Assembly (NCBI RefSeq): GCF_029946005.1
Contig: NZ_JAQSDR010000008.1
Coordinates: 124,001 to 188,000 of the forward strand
Source of the DNA: Aquabacterium sp.
Lineage (GTDB): Bacteria; Pseudomonadota; Gammaproteobacteria; Burkholderiales; Burkholderiaceae_C
Length of the DNA stretch: 64,000 nt
Reading direction: 5' to 3'
Below are positions 35,595 through 45,729 of this stretch, piece after piece; positions within the stretch are counted from its first letter, which is position 1; each line of letters opens with the position of its first letter. A program made the translations under genes and the position numbers. Under the pieces are notes generated by a model. It was given only the letters and a program-made list of their open reading frames with translations. It did no database searches and was not told the origin of the DNA.

Positions 35595-36359
35595 ATGTCG
35601 TTTTTAGTCATCGATATTGGCAACACCCGGCTCAAGTGGGGTCTGTATGCGCAAGGCGTTCCAGGTGCCGCGTTGCTGGCGCATGGGGCTGTGGTCCTGG
35701 AGGATATTGACCACCTGTGGACCCAAGAATGGCAAGCTTTGGCCGCCCCTGAGGCGATGCTGGGTTGCGTGGTGGCGGGCGATGCCATCAAACGGCGGGT
35801 TGAGGAGCAACTGGCCAACTGGGGGGTGAAGCCCCGCTGGGTGGTGTCGTCGGCACGTGCGTCTGGTGTGGTCAACGGCTACGAGCACCCTGCGCGCTTG
35901 GGGGCCGACCGTTGGGCCGCCATCATCGGGGCCCGGCAACGCGCCTTGCAGGTGTCGGCCGATGCGCCGCCGCCCGTGTTGGCTGTGATGGTCGGCACCG
36001 CAGTCACCGTGGACGCCGTGGATGTGCAGGGTCGCTTTCTGGGCGGCTTGATCATGCCGGGTTTTGGCCTGATGTACCGCGCGCTCGAAAGTGGCACCGC
36101 CGGCCTGAAAGTGCCCACGGGCGAGGTGCAGGACTTTCCCACCAACACGAGCGACGCCTTGATGAGTGGTGGCACCGATGCCATCGCCGGGGCCATTGAG
36201 CGCAGCCTGCGCCGGCTACAGCAGCACACGGGGCGCGAACCCCTGCTGGTGATGTCGGGTGGTGCGGTGTCCCGCTTGTCCCACGTGACCGAACTGCCGG
36301 TGCGGGTGGTCGAGAACCTGATCTTTGAAGGCCTGCTGACGCTGGCGTCGCAGGCCTGA
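35595..36359 (+). CDS. coaX: Type III pantothenate kinase CoaX
   Basis: Phosphorylates pantothenate, the first step of CoA synthesis, using an ASKHA fold. The N-terminal phosphate motif is [16 protein letters not shown], the pantothenate-binding loop is [15 protein letters not shown], and [19 protein letters not shown] with [12 protein letters not shown] follow. The 254-residue length is normal. The chosen ATG at 35595 begins MSFLVIDIG. birA, its frequent neighbour, is not here. It is convergent with hslU and separated from it by one base. Confidence 0.93.
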   Translation: MSFLVIDIGNTRLKWGLYAQGVPGAALLAHGAVVLEDIDHLWTQEWQALAAPEAMLGCVVAGDAIKRRVEEQLANWGVKPRWVVSSARASGVVNGYEHPARLGADRWAAIIGARQRALQVSADAPPPVLAVMVGTAVTVDAVDVQGRFLGGLIMPGFGLMYRALESGTAGLKVPTGEVQDFPTNTSDALMSGGTDAIAGAIERSLRRLQQHTGREPLLVMSGGAVSRLSHVTELPVRVVENLIFEGLLTLASQA

Positions 36360-36360
36360 T

Positions 36361-37692
36361 TCAAAGGATGAAGCGCGACAAGTCTTCGTTGCGCGACAAC
36401 TCACCCAGGCGGGCGTCGACCTGTTCGGCGTCGATGGTCTGGGTTTGGCCTGACATGCCTGGGGCATTGAACGAAATCTCGTCCAGCAAGCGCTCCATCA
36501 CCGTGGCCAGGCGGCGTGCCCCGATGTTCTCCGTGCGCTCGTTCACGTCATAGGCGATCTGAGCCAGCCGACGGATGCTGTCGGGCGTGAACTCCAAGGT
36601 GACGCCTTCGGCGGCCAGCAGCGCCTGGTACTGCTTGATCAGGCTGGCGCTGGGTTGCGTGAGGATGGCCTCGAAGTCATCGACCGACAGTGACGACAAC
36701 TCCACGCGGATCGGAAAGCGGCCTTGCAATTCGGGGATCAGGTCGCTGGGTTTGCTCAGGTGAAAGGCGCCCGAGGCGATGAACAGGATGTGGTCGGTCT
36801 TGACCATGCCGTACTTGGTGTTGACCGTGGTGCCTTCAACCAGAGGCAGCAGGTCGCGCTGCACACCTTGACGCGAGACTTCGGCGCCCTGGCCCTCAAG
36901 GCGGCTGGCCACCTTGTCGATCTCGTCGATGAACACAATGCCGTTTTGCTCGGCCCGCTCCAGCGCACGCGTCTTGATGTCATCGTCGTTGACCAGCTTG
37001 GCGGCCTCTTCCTCGATCAGTTGTGCTCGGGCTTCGGCCACCGTCACCTTGCGGGCCTTGCGACGCGTCCCCCCGGCTTGCGCAAACATGCCGCGCAACT
37101 GCTCGGCCATCTCTTCCATGCCCGCAGGCCCCATGATTTCCAGGGCAGGTGCCTTGCTGTCGACCAGTTCGATGTCAATCTCGCGGTCGTCCAACGTGCC
37201 TTCGCGCAGGCGCTTGCGCATGACTTGGCGGGCAGTGCTGTCCGGGGGCGGGGAAGAGATCCCGAATTCGGAGCGGGGTGGTGGCACCAGCACGTCCAGC
37301 AAGCGGTCCTCGGCAGCGTCTTCAGCGCGCGCACGCTGAGTTTGAATCTGCACTGCGCGCTCTTGCTTGACCGCGTATTCCACCAGGTCGCGGATGATGG
37401 TGTCAACGTCCTTGCCCACGTAGCCCACCTCGGTGAACTTGGTGGCTTCGACCTTGATGAAGGGCGCATCGGCCAACTTGGCCAAGCGACGAGCGATTTC
37501 GGTCTTGCCCACGCCAGTGGGGCCGATCATCAGGATGTTCTTGGGCGTGATCTCGCCGCGCATGGGGCCTTCGACCTGCTGACGGCGCCAGCGGTTGCGC
37601 AAGGCAATTGCCACGGCCCGTTTGGCTTCTCGCTGGCCAATGATGTGGCGGTCGAGTTCGTTAACGATGTCTTGTGGGGTCATGCCACTCAT
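36361..37692 (-). CDS. hslU: HslU ATPase, unfoldase subunit of the HslVU protease
   Basis: AAA+ unfoldase that feeds proteins to HslV. Start [20 protein letters not shown] aligns with E. coli MSEMTPREIV, which fixes the ATG at 37692 and gives 443 residues, the same as E. coli. P-loop GPTGVGKT is at 57-64, and Walker B is in [12 protein letters not shown]. The pore loop GYVG and the C-terminal FIL that docks on HslV (LSRFIL) are intact. It follows hslV by four bases. Confidence 0.97.
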   Translation of the reverse strand: MSGMTPQDIVNELDRHIIGQREAKRAVAIALRNRWRRQQVEGPMRGEITPKNILMIGPTGVGKTEIARRLAKLADAPFIKVEATKFTEVGYVGKDVDTIIRDLVEYAVKQERAVQIQTQRARAEDAAEDRLLDVLVPPPRSEFGISSPPPDSTARQVMRKRLREGTLDDREIDIELVDSKAPALEIMGPAGMEEMAEQLRGMFAQAGGTRRKARKVTVAEARAQLIEEEAAKLVNDDDIKTRALERAEQNGIVFIDEIDKVASRLEGQGAEVSRQGVQRDLLPLVEGTTVNTKYGMVKTDHILFIASGAFHLSKPSDLIPELQGRFPIRVELSSLSVDDFEAILTQPSASLIKQYQALLAAEGVTLEFTPDSIRRLAQIAYDVNERTENIGARRLATVMERLLDEISFNAPGMSGQTQTIDAEQVDARLGELSRNEDLSRFIL

Positions 37693-37696
37693 GGCG

Positions 37697-38245
37697 TCAT
37701 CCAAGGGTTTCAATGGTGTGGCTCTGGTTGGTGTAGATGCAGATGTCGCCGGCGATTTCAAGCGACTTCTTGACCACATCGGCCGCGTCCAGCTTGGTGT
37801 GCTGTACCAAGGCACGTGCGGCTGCTTGCGCATAAGCCCCACCTGATCCGATCGCTATGATCCCGTGCTCGGGTTCCAGCACATCGCCATTGCCCGTGAT
37901 GATCAGCGAGGTCTCCCGATCGGCCACGGCCAGCATGGCCTCCAGGCGCCGCAGGACGCGGTCTGTGCGCCAATCGCGGGTCAACTCAACGGCGGCGCGT
38001 GTCAAATGCCCCTGGTGCTTTTCCAGCTTGGATTCGAAGCGTTCGAACAAGGTGAAGGCATCGGCTGTGGCGCCAGCAAAGCCTGCCAGCACCTGATCGC
38101 GGTAGAGCTTGCGCACCTTGCGGGCAGTGGCTTTGACGATGATGTGTCCCAGCGTGACTTGGCCGTCGCCGCCGATGGCCACTTGCCAACCGGTGGGTGT
38201 TTGACGGCGCACGCTGACAATGGTGGTGCCGTGGTAAGAATCCAT
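37697..38245 (-). CDS. hslV: HslV proteolytic subunit
   Basis: Proteasome-like peptidase whose active-site nucleophile is an N-terminal threonine. Start ATG 38245 gives [14 protein letters not shown], where the conserved TTIVSVRR of E. coli begins at T7. Six residues, MDSYHG, must therefore be removed, presumably by self-cleavage, unlike E. coli in which only Met is removed. Length is 182 residues. The rest ([30 protein letters not shown]) is standard. Confidence 0.95.
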   Translation of the reverse strand: MDSYHGTTIVSVRRQTPTGWQVAIGGDGQVTLGHIIVKATARKVRKLYRDQVLAGFAGATADAFTLFERFESKLEKHQGHLTRAAVELTRDWRTDRVLRRLEAMLAVADRETSLIITGNGDVLEPEHGIIAIGSGGAYAQAAARALVQHTKLDAADVVKKSLEIAGDICIYTNQSHTIETLG

Positions 38246-38291
38246 GGGGTTTTTCAAGTGAGTGCCTGTGCCCTGTGAATGGGCAGAGGCA

Positions 38292-40091
38292 TTAGATCAG
38301 CTGCAGCTTGACCTTGGCGTGCTCGTTGATTCCCATGGCGCCAAAGAACAGCGCCACGAGCCGATGTGGCTTGACAAAAGTGACTTCACGGTCTTCACCG
38401 CGACGAGCAAGCACCCAGTTCAGGAGGTCTCCGGCTGCGATGAAATCCACCCGCAGGAGGTGCTCGCAATCGATGTCCAGCGTGATGCTGGCGCCTAACT
38501 GGTTGTCCAACTTGCGCAGCGTTTCGCTGATGTCGCCAATCAGCTGGCCCGACAGGTTCAGCGCAGCGACTTGCACGAACTCGATGTCGTCGTGCATCTG
38601 GGATTCGACAAAGCTGGTGGTCACGTCACTGACGTGCGACAGCATCACGGTGTGGGGCGTGACGCCATCGCGCATGTGGCGCACCTGGCAGGCCGAGGCC
38701 TCCCACGAGGGGGGTGACAGTTCATAAGTCACGCAGTACTCGATGGCAACTTCGTCGAACTGGTCTGGCCGGTTGCACAGGCGCAAGGTATCGAGACGCA
38801 GCATCCAGTAGGCCGGGTCGGCATCTCGCGCGCCTGATGGCGAGCTCTCGGCCAGCACGGACAGCAATTGGTCGGCGCCAATCCAGGCCATGCCAATAGG
38901 GTCTTTGGCCCAGGCTTTCATCAACTGGCTCAACTGGGCTGCACCTTCGGGCTCGACCTTCTGGACGTTGCTCCAATCCATGGTCCATGGGCGGGGCAGT
39001 TGCAGGATTTCATAGCGCAATTGCGCCACGGCCTCCGAGTCGATCACAGCAGGGGACAACCAGCCTTCGAGCGCGCGGGGTTGTGCCGCTTCGCCTTCGC
39101 CAGGTTCGGTGGCTGGGCCTTCTTCGTCACCCTGGTTTGCCTTGGCGGCCACTGCGGCTTGCTGTTCGCTGATGGCCACGAAGGCCTGCACCCGCTGAGG
39201 CAAGGAATACCAGTGCGGGGCGGACAGTCCGAACTGGTGCGCAAACGACACGGCCAAGTGGTCGAACTTTTGTGGCAAATCCAGAGCCCGGTACAAGTCG
39301 AAGACCGCCATCCAGGTTTCGGATTGTTCGTGCCGTGGGCCGCCCGGGGCGATCAGGGCCAGCAAGGCGCGCTCGCACTCGTCGAAGTCGGCATTGGCGA
39401 ATGCGATCACGGCCTCATCCAGCTCGGGATCGTGTTCCATCTCCGTCACCTCAACACCTGCGCCGCCAGTGAAAGCGGTTGGCGGCAGGTGCTCGTTGAG
39501 CATGGGCGGTGGCGGAGATCCACTCATGCGGGGCTGGTTGGCGCGTGCTGAATCAAACACGGCCTGTGAAATTTCAGGCGGATCGAATTCCAGGGGGCTC
39601 AATTCGGACCGAGCTTTGAGCCTTTCCGGTGCACTCAGCTCATTGGGAGCGGTGGGCGCATAGGCTGCTGCGGCATTCAATGGCAATGGCGGCGGCCGTG
39701 GGGCCGCAGGCGCCGACTGGGCGGCTTGCCGTGCCGCGCTTTGATCGCCCACCATTTGCTGCTCGATCGCGTCGATCTTGGCTTTGACCGCGATGTCCGA
39801 GCGAGGGCCGCTGTGAGGGCGTGATTCGGAATCCAGGTTGGATGCGCCGGACAGGGCCAGTGCGTTGTCCTGGCTGAGGCCTTCACGGCGGATCTTGCGC
39901 AGCATGTCGAGTTCGCGCTTGCGCACGAAGTCGTTGCGGCGCTTGCGCTCAATCATGGCCTTGATCTCGGTCTTGGCGTACTCGCTCTCAGGAGAGCCGA
40001 CAGACGGGGCGTCCAGCTGCGTCCAATCCGTGGTTGGATTGGCAACGAAGCGAGCCACCTTGCGTAAAAATCCGCCGGAGTCCTTGCTCAT
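38292..40091 (-). CDS. Protein with duplicated helical and STAS-like domains (uncharacterised)
   Basis: A 599-residue cytoplasmic protein of no recognised function. Residues 1-220 are charged then Pro/Ala-rich and probably disordered. A helical unit (about 222-296, ending [10 protein letters not shown]) is followed by a STAS-like domain (about 335-415, [21 protein letters not shown]). The arrangement then repeats: a second helical unit ending YELSPPSW (about 418-467) and a C-terminal STAS domain (about 478-599, [21 protein letters not shown]). STAS domains act as switches, but the serine normally phosphorylated in anti-sigma-antagonists is not evident. It lies between hslV and dksA. Confidence 0.7.
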   Translation of the reverse strand: MSKDSGGFLRKVARFVANPTTDWTQLDAPSVGSPESEYAKTEIKAMIERKRRNDFVRKRELDMLRKIRREGLSQDNALALSGASNLDSESRPHSGPRSDIAVKAKIDAIEQQMVGDQSAARQAAQSAPAAPRPPPLPLNAAAAYAPTAPNELSAPERLKARSELSPLEFDPPEISQAVFDSARANQPRMSGSPPPPMLNEHLPPTAFTGGAGVEVTEMEHDPELDEAVIAFANADFDECERALLALIAPGGPRHEQSETWMAVFDLYRALDLPQKFDHLAVSFAHQFGLSAPHWYSLPQRVQAFVAISEQQAAVAAKANQGDEEGPATEPGEGEAAQPRALEGWLSPAVIDSEAVAQLRYEILQLPRPWTMDWSNVQKVEPEGAAQLSQLMKAWAKDPIGMAWIGADQLLSVLAESSPSGARDADPAYWMLRLDTLRLCNRPDQFDEVAIEYCVTYELSPPSWEASACQVRHMRDGVTPHTVMLSHVSDVTTSFVESQMHDDIEFVQVAALNLSGQLIGDISETLRKLDNQLGASITLDIDCEHLLRVDFIAAGDLLNWVLARRGEDREVTFVKPHRLVALFFGAMGINEHAKVKLQLI

Positions 40092-40139
40092 GATCGCAGG
40101 CCGAAATAAGGCATAGAAGTGAGGGTGCGCAACAGCAGA

Positions 40140-40928
40140 TCAGTCACCGAACATCTTTTGCTTGAGTTCCCGGCGCTGTTGGGCTTCCAGCGACAGGGTG
40201 GCGGTAGGCCGTGCAATCAGGCGGCCCAGACCGATGGGCTCGCCAGTTTCGTCGCAGTAACCGTACTCGCCAGAATCAAGGCGGGTCAGGGCTTGGGAGA
40301 TTTTTTTGAGCAACTTGCGCTCGCGATCGCGGGTTCGCAGTTCCAGGGCGTGTTCTTCCTCGATGGTGGCGCGGTCGGCCGGATCGGGAACGATGGAAGT
40401 GTCTTCGCGCAGGTGTTCGGTGGTTTCGCCGGCATTGGACAGCAGGTCGTCTTTCAGCACGGTCAGGCGACCACGGAAAAAGTCCAACTGCTTTTCATTC
40501 ATGTACTCGGTCTCAGGCATGGCCATCAACTCAGGCTCGGTGAGTTCCCGGCCGGTTTTGGTTTTCCATGCGTTGGCGAGCTTGCTGTCAACCTTGGTTG
40601 CGGTGGTAGGCATGTGGTCTGGGGTACTGATTTTGGACGGTGAGCGTGCCGGGGCCACGGGTTTGGCCAATACGGCAGCTTCGGCCGTTTTAGGGGAAGC
40701 TTGAGCGAAAGCAGGTGGCGGAGCCGATTTGGCAGGGGCCACCGTGCTGGTTTTCTTGGCGGCGGAGGTTTCTTTTTTGGCGGGAGTCGTCGAAACAGGT
40801 TGAGGAGGAGCCTTGGCGACGGGCTTGCTGGCAGCGGGTTTGACCGGCGTGTCCTTGACCGCCTTGGCCGTCTTGGCGGGGGCAGTGGCGCTCGATTTGG
40901 TCGAGGGCTTGTCAGATGCTTTCGTCAC
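40140..40928 (-). CDS. dksA: RNA polymerase-binding transcription factor DksA (zinc-ligand-depleted, with long N-terminal extension)
   Basis: DksA binds the secondary channel of RNA polymerase and works with ppGpp. Coiled-coil tip residues D182 and D185 (PDPADRA) are intact. Of the four zinc cysteines of E. coli DksA (114, 117, 135, 138), only C225 remains; the others are T228, S246 and A249. An Ala/Pro/Lys/Thr-rich extension of about 110 residues precedes the conserved domain, which begins near KLANAWKTK. Start GTG 40928 is supported by AGGAGG four bases before it. A COG0523 gene lies upstream. Confidence 0.9.
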   Translation of the reverse strand: MTKASDKPSTKSSATAPAKTAKAVKDTPVKPAASKPVAKAPPQPVSTTPAKKETSAAKKTSTVAPAKSAPPPAFAQASPKTAEAAVLAKPVAPARSPSKISTPDHMPTTATKVDSKLANAWKTKTGRELTEPELMAMPETEYMNEKQLDFFRGRLTVLKDDLLSNAGETTEHLREDTSIVPDPADRATIEEEHALELRTRDRERKLLKKISQALTRLDSGEYGYCDETGEPIGLGRLIARPTATLSLEAQQRRELKQKMFGD

Positions 40929-41065
40929 AGGATCCTCCTAAGAGACGCATGGCCAGCTAATGGCCCATCGCCTTGGTTGTGCTTTTGGCATGAGTGAGGG
41001 CGCGCGGATTGTAGCGAGGCTCCTAGCTCAACTTCACCAGACTATCCCTCGGCCCTGTTCATCCA

Positions 41066-42106
41066 TCAAGCCAGGCATTGTTCAAGGCCTGTGCGGAACA
41101 GGTCTTGGGGCAGGTCGATGCCGATGAAGACCATTTTGCTGGTTTTGTCTTCCCCGGGCGACCATTTCGGACCCACATCGCTGCCCATCAACTGGTGAAC
41201 ACCCTGGAAAATAACCTTGCGGTCCATGCCCACGACGTTCAAGACGCCTTTATAACGCAGCATGCGCGGACCATAAATCTGCACCATCGACCCGAGGAAA
41301 TCTTCCAGCTTGCTGGGGTTGAAGGGACGGGTGGACTTGTAGACGAAGGATTTCACATCATCGTCGTGCTTGTGGTGGTGCGGGTGGTTGCAGTGCTCGT
41401 CGTGCACATGGTCGTGGTCATGGTCATGGTGACCATGGTCGTGCGCCTCGTCGGTCAGGAAGCTGGGGTCGATTTCCAGCTTGGCATTGAGGTTGAAGCC
41501 GCGCAGATCGAACACATTGCCCAATGGCACTTCGCCGAAATGCACCCTTTGCTGAGGCGCGCGGGGGTTGATGTGCTTGAGGCGGTGGGACAGGTCATCG
41601 GCTTCTGCCGTGGTGACCAAGTCGGTCTTGCTGATGAAAATCTGGTCGGCGAAACCGGCCTGGCGCTGGGCTTCCTGACGCTGGTCGAGCTGGGTCTGGC
41701 CGTGCTTGGCATCAACCAGGGTCACGATGGCGTCCAGCAGGTAGATCTCTGCAATCTCGTCGTCCATGAAGAAGGTCTGCGCCACGGGGCCGGGGTCGGC
41801 CAAGCCAGTGGTTTCGATGACCACCCGGTCGAACTTCAGGCTGCCGTCGCGTTTTTTGGCGGCCAGGTCAGTCAGGGTGGCTCGCAGATCTTCCCGGATG
41901 GTGCAACAGATGCAGCCATTGTTCATCTGGATGATCTGTTCCTTGGTGTCGGCCACCAGGATGTCGTTGTCGATGTTTTCTTCACCGAATTCATTTTCGA
42001 TGACCGCGATCTTCTGGCCGTGTGCTTCGGTCAGGATGCGCTTGAGCAGCGTGGTTTTTCCGCTGCCCAAGAAACCGGTAAGGATGGTGACAGGTATCAG
42101 GCTCAT
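41066..42106 (-). CDS. COG0523 GTP-binding metallochaperone (CobW/YjiA-like)
   Basis: A 346-residue P-loop GTPase of the group that delivers metals, often zinc. Walker A is GFLGSGKTT at 11-19, the metal-binding CXCC is C65-I-C67-C68, and SKTD (159-162) gives guanine specificity. A His-rich patch covers about residues 222-247 (DHGHHDHDHDHVHDEHCNH), a typical zinc or nickel store, before the CobW C-terminal domain. No clear Zur or Fur box could be found in the 104-base divergent gap to corC. It lies 137 bases upstream of dksA on the same strand. Confidence 0.85.
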   Translation of the reverse strand: MSLIPVTILTGFLGSGKTTLLKRILTEAHGQKIAVIENEFGEENIDNDILVADTKEQIIQMNNGCICCTIREDLRATLTDLAAKKRDGSLKFDRVVIETTGLADPGPVAQTFFMDDEIAEIYLLDAIVTLVDAKHGQTQLDQRQEAQRQAGFADQIFISKTDLVTTAEADDLSHRLKHINPRAPQQRVHFGEVPLGNVFDLRGFNLNAKLEIDPSFLTDEAHDHGHHDHDHDHVHDEHCNHPHHHKHDDDVKSFVYKSTRPFNPSKLEDFLGSMVQIYGPRMLRYKGVLNVVGMDRKVIFQGVHQLMGSDVGPKWSPGEDKTSKMVFIGIDLPQDLFRTGLEQCLA

Positions 42107-42210
42107 CCTGCGAGTGTAGCCCCGGCTGCCAAGGCTTTGACGCCGTGGGGTTGCACAATCGCCATCTTCATCGGGTATTCTTGCAACATCGCCACCAAGA
42201 CACTCCTGCC

Positions 42211-43116
42211 GTGTCCGAACCTTCCCAGAGTCGGCCCACCAAAGCCGACAGATCCGCCTTTTTGCAGCTCCATGACCATGGGAAAGACCGACGCAGTCTT
42301 TTTGAGCGCTTGGTTGAATTCATCGCGCCCGGGCCTGATTCCACCGATGAGCTGATTGAATCGCTGGCCACCGCCGAACAGCGCGAGTTGATCGAGCCCG
42401 AATCACGCGTGATGCTGGAGGGGGTGATTCGCATGGCGGGCATGAGCGCTGGCGATGTGATGGTGGCCGTCAAGCACATGGATTTGCTTGACATCAATGC
42501 ACCCTACGAGGACTTGCTGAATCAGGTGATCGATGCCGGACATTCGCGATTCCCCGTGTTCGAGGATGGCCGAGAGAACATCATCGGCGTGTTGATGACC
42601 AAGGATCTGCTCAAGCTTCAGCGCGCACCTGAGTTGAATTTGCGAACTCTGCTGCGCCCGCCCGTCTTCGTGCCTGAATCCAAGGGGCTGAATGAGTTGC
42701 TGCGTGACTTCCGCGCCAACCGCAGCCACATGGCCATCGTGATCGACGAGTTCGGCAAGACCGCCGGTCTGATCACCATCGAAGACGTGCTGGAAGAAAT
42801 TGTCGGTGAAATTGAAGACGAGTTTGACGTTGGAGAGAGTGACAACGGCATCTTCACCTTGGCCGATGGCAGCCAGCGGGTGGCAGGCGACGCTGACATC
42901 GAAGCCGTGAACACCGCGTTCGGAATCCACCTGCCGATGGATGATTTCGACACCATTGGCGGCTTTGTGGCCCACGAATTGGGGCGAGTGCCGCGCCGAG
43001 GGGAGGCTGTGGAAGTGGGCGGCCTCAGATTTTCGGTGATGTTGGCACGTGGCGGGGCAGTTCGCTGGTTCAAAGTCACGCGAGCGCCTGATGCCGCGGA
43101 CATGAGCGGGTCTTGA
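42211..43116 (+). CDS. corC: CorC-type CBS-domain protein
   Basis: A 301-residue cytoplasmic protein with a pair of CBS domains (VKHMDLLDINAPYEDLLNQVIDAGHSRFPVF and FVPESKGLNELLRDFRAN... EFGKTAGLITIEDVLEEIVGEIEDE), followed by a CorC_HlyC transporter-associated domain (DDFDTIGGFVAHELGRVPRRGE). The family affects magnesium and cobalt efflux with CorA, and in beta- and gammaproteobacteria it precedes lnt. GTG 42211 is preferred since it gives SEPSQSRPTKADR and a length near E. coli CorC (292). The frame is open further upstream. Confidence 0.9.
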   Translation: MSEPSQSRPTKADRSAFLQLHDHGKDRRSLFERLVEFIAPGPDSTDELIESLATAEQRELIEPESRVMLEGVIRMAGMSAGDVMVAVKHMDLLDINAPYEDLLNQVIDAGHSRFPVFEDGRENIIGVLMTKDLLKLQRAPELNLRTLLRPPVFVPESKGLNELLRDFRANRSHMAIVIDEFGKTAGLITIEDVLEEIVGEIEDEFDVGESDNGIFTLADGSQRVAGDADIEAVNTAFGIHLPMDDFDTIGGFVAHELGRVPRRGEAVEVGGLRFSVMLARGGAVRWFKVTRAPDAADMSGS

Positions 43117-43118
43117 GG

Positions 43119-44717
43119 GTGACGCCGGTTGCTCCCGTTGCCTGTGCTCGTCCAGGCAGTTTGCACGTGGGTAAGGCCTTGATGTTGTCCATGGTGGCGG
43201 GGGCGCTGCTGGCGGGGGCATTTTCACCCTGGATGGCCGCTTTAGGGGCGGCCTGGCCAGCCACTTTGTTGTCGCTGGCGGTGATTGCTTTTATAAGTGT
43301 TCTCCGCGGTGTGGAATCGGTTTCCCTGGCGGCCAAGTGTGGCGCTTTGTTCGGCACGGTGTGGCTGGTCAGTGGTACCGGCTGGATGTTTGTGAGCCTG
43401 CACAAATTTGGCGGCCTGCCGGCGTGGATCGCAGGTTTGGCCGTGTTGGCCCTTTGCGCGGCCCTGTCGGGTTTCATGGCCTTGGCGGCTGCCGCCTGGG
43501 TGGGGTGGCGGCGAGGTGCCTGGTTTTCAGATGGCGTTTTGCTGGCGGCTTTGTGGTGGCTGGCCGAATGGATTCGCGGGTGCATTTTTACGGGGTTTCC
43601 GTGGGCGGCCAGCGGTTATGCGCTGGTGGACTCACCATTGGCCGTTCTTGCACCCTGGATCGGTGTCTATGCGCTGGGCGCGGTCTGGATTTTGATGCTG
43701 TCCTGGGTGGTGTTGTCCGCGCCCCGGTTGCGGTCAATGCTGGTCAGTGTGTCCGCCTTGCTGCTGCTGATGGGGGGCTTGTCTTTCATCGGTGGGCGGC
43801 CGTGGCATGAGTTCACCCGCGCCCATGGGGCACCGTTGTCCGTGACCTTGCTGCAAGGCAACATTCCTCAGGATGAAAAGTTTGCGCAATCGCACCTGAT
43901 TGACCAGCTGATCTGGCATGCCCGCCAGTTGGTGGCTGCCAAAGGCGACCTGGTGGTGGCGCCCGAGACAGCCATTCCGCTGCTGCCCGCCCAGATGCCT
44001 GAAGGTTATTGGGCCGAGTTGGCAAGTGCTTTCCATGTGGGTGATCGGGCCGCCCTGATCGGGCTGCCCTTGGGTGATTTCGAGCGGGGCTACACTAATT
44101 CTGTGGTGGGCTTGTCATCGGCCACCAAGGCGTTGCCTGACGGCTTCTACCGCTACAACAAGCACCACCTGGTGCCGTTCGGCGAGTTCATCCCGCTGGG
44201 CTTTCACTGGTTTGTTCAGATGATGAACATGCCTTTGGGTGACTTCACGCGGGGTCCACGCGCTGCGCCATCGTTTGGCGTCAAAGGCCAGTGGGTGGCG
44301 CCCACCATTTGCTATGAAGATTTGTTTGGCGAAGAATTGGCTCAGCGTTTCGTGATTCCAGGGCAGCCTGCGCCCACCGTGTTTGCCAACGTCAGCAATC
44401 TGGCCTGGTTCGGCGACACGGTGGCGATCTACCAGCATTTGCAAATCGCCAGGATGCGATCGCTCGAGTTTCAACTGCCCACCATCAGGGCCACCAACAC
44501 AGGGGCCACGGTGGTGATTGATCACGCGGCCAAGGTGACTGCCGCTTTGGCCACCAACACCCGTGGTGCCCTGGTGGCATCGGTCCAGGGACGAGTTGGC
44601 AACACGCCTTATGCCGAGTGGGCAGGGCGTTTCGGCCTGTGGCCCATGGTGGCTTTGGCGGCCCTGGCAGTGTTGGCCTTGAAGCGTCGTTCGCGGAGTC
44701 TTGCCGCGAGTCTTTAG
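43119..44717 (+). CDS. lnt: Apolipoprotein N-acyltransferase Lnt
   Basis: Inner-membrane enzyme that adds the third acyl chain to lipoproteins. About six N-terminal membrane helices are followed by a periplasmic nitrilase domain with the catalytic triad E283 (APETAIPLLP), K348 (YNKHHLVPFGEFIP) and C398 (PTICYEDLFGEE). A final helix lies near FGLWPMVALAALAVLAL. GTG 43119 overlaps the corC stop region and follows GAGG at very short distance. A TTG at 43113 is an alternative. About 532 residues, full length. Confidence 0.93.
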   Translation: MTPVAPVACARPGSLHVGKALMLSMVAGALLAGAFSPWMAALGAAWPATLLSLAVIAFISVLRGVESVSLAAKCGALFGTVWLVSGTGWMFVSLHKFGGLPAWIAGLAVLALCAALSGFMALAAAAWVGWRRGAWFSDGVLLAALWWLAEWIRGCIFTGFPWAASGYALVDSPLAVLAPWIGVYALGAVWILMLSWVVLSAPRLRSMLVSVSALLLLMGGLSFIGGRPWHEFTRAHGAPLSVTLLQGNIPQDEKFAQSHLIDQLIWHARQLVAAKGDLVVAPETAIPLLPAQMPEGYWAELASAFHVGDRAALIGLPLGDFERGYTNSVVGLSSATKALPDGFYRYNKHHLVPFGEFIPLGFHWFVQMMNMPLGDFTRGPRAAPSFGVKGQWVAPTICYEDLFGEELAQRFVIPGQPAPTVFANVSNLAWFGDTVAIYQHLQIARMRSLEFQLPTIRATNTGATVVIDHAAKVTAALATNTRGALVASVQGRVGNTPYAEWAGRFGLWPMVALAALAVLALKRRSRSLAASL

Positions 44718-44720
44718 AAT
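44715..44720 (+). promoter_or_regulatory. Putative -10 of glyQ
   Basis: TAGAAT overlaps the lnt stop codon. A -35 box at the right distance is not evident. It would give a leader of about 45 bases. Confidence 0.25.
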
Positions 44721-44770
44721 CGGGCATTCGCGTCACTTGTTGATGCCCACCCCACCGACCCGAAAATGCC

Positions 44771-45727
44771 ATGCTGACCTTCCAGCAATTGATCTTGCGC
44801 CTTCAAAGCTACTGGGATGCCCAGGGTTGCGCCTTGCTGCAACCCTATGACATGGAAGTGGGTGCTGGTACCAGCCACACCGCCACCTTCCTGCGCGCGC
44901 TGGGCCCCGAGCCATGGCGCGCGGCCTATGTCCAGCCCAGCCGCCGTCCCAAGGATGGCCGCTTTGGCGAGAACCCCAACCGCTTGCAGCATTACTACCA
45001 GTTCCAGGTCGTCCTCAAGCCAGCGCCATCCAACATCCTGGAGCTGTACCTTGGATCGCTGGAGGCCGTGGGCTTTGACCTGAAGAAGAACGACGTTCGC
45101 TTCGTTGAAGACGACTGGGAAAACCCAACGCTGGGCGCTTGGGGTCTGGGTTGGGAGGTCTGGCTCAATGGCATGGAGGTGACGCAGTTCACCTACTTCC
45201 AACAAGTGGGCGGCATTGATTGCAAGCCGCTGACGGGTGAGATCACCTATGGCCTGGAACGCCTGGCCATGTATTTGCAAGGCGTAGAAAACGTCTATGA
45301 CTTGGTGTGGACCAGTTGGGAAGAAGTGGGCGCCGATGGCCAGAAGATTCAGCGCACGTTGAAGTATGGCGATGTGTTCCACCAGAACGAGGTCGAGCAA
45401 TCCACCTACAACTTTGAGCACAGCAATATCGAGTTCTTGCTGGGCGCTTTCACCAACTACGAAACGCAAGCGAAGTACCTGATCGAGCAGCACCTGGCCT
45501 TGCCAGCGTATGAGCAGGTGCTCAAGGCCGCGCACAGCTTCAATTTGCTGGACGCGCGTGGTGCCATCTCGGTGACCGAGCGCGCGGCCTACATCGGCCG
45601 CATCCGCAACCTGGCCCGCATCGTGGCCCAGGCCTACCTGGACAGCCGTGCCCGACTGGGCTTCCCCATGGCCCCCAGGGCCTGGGCGCAAGAGGTTCTT
45701 GCACAACTAGAAAAGAAAGTCGCCTGA
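44771..45727 (+). CDS. glyQ: Glycine-tRNA ligase alpha subunit
   Basis: Catalytic subunit of the bacterial alpha2beta2 glycyl-tRNA synthetase. Start [20 protein letters not shown] is standard, with motif-2-like [28 protein letters not shown], and [15 protein letters not shown]. It is 318 residues, slightly longer than E. coli (303). glyS begins two bases after its stop. Confidence 0.97.
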   Translation: MLTFQQLILRLQSYWDAQGCALLQPYDMEVGAGTSHTATFLRALGPEPWRAAYVQPSRRPKDGRFGENPNRLQHYYQFQVVLKPAPSNILELYLGSLEAVGFDLKKNDVRFVEDDWENPTLGAWGLGWEVWLNGMEVTQFTYFQQVGGIDCKPLTGEITYGLERLAMYLQGVENVYDLVWTSWEEVGADGQKIQRTLKYGDVFHQNEVEQSTYNFEHSNIEFLLGAFTNYETQAKYLIEQHLALPAYEQVLKAAHSFNLLDARGAISVTERAAYIGRIRNLARIVAQAYLDSRARLGFPMAPRAWAQEVLAQLEKKVA

Positions 45728-45729
45728 GC

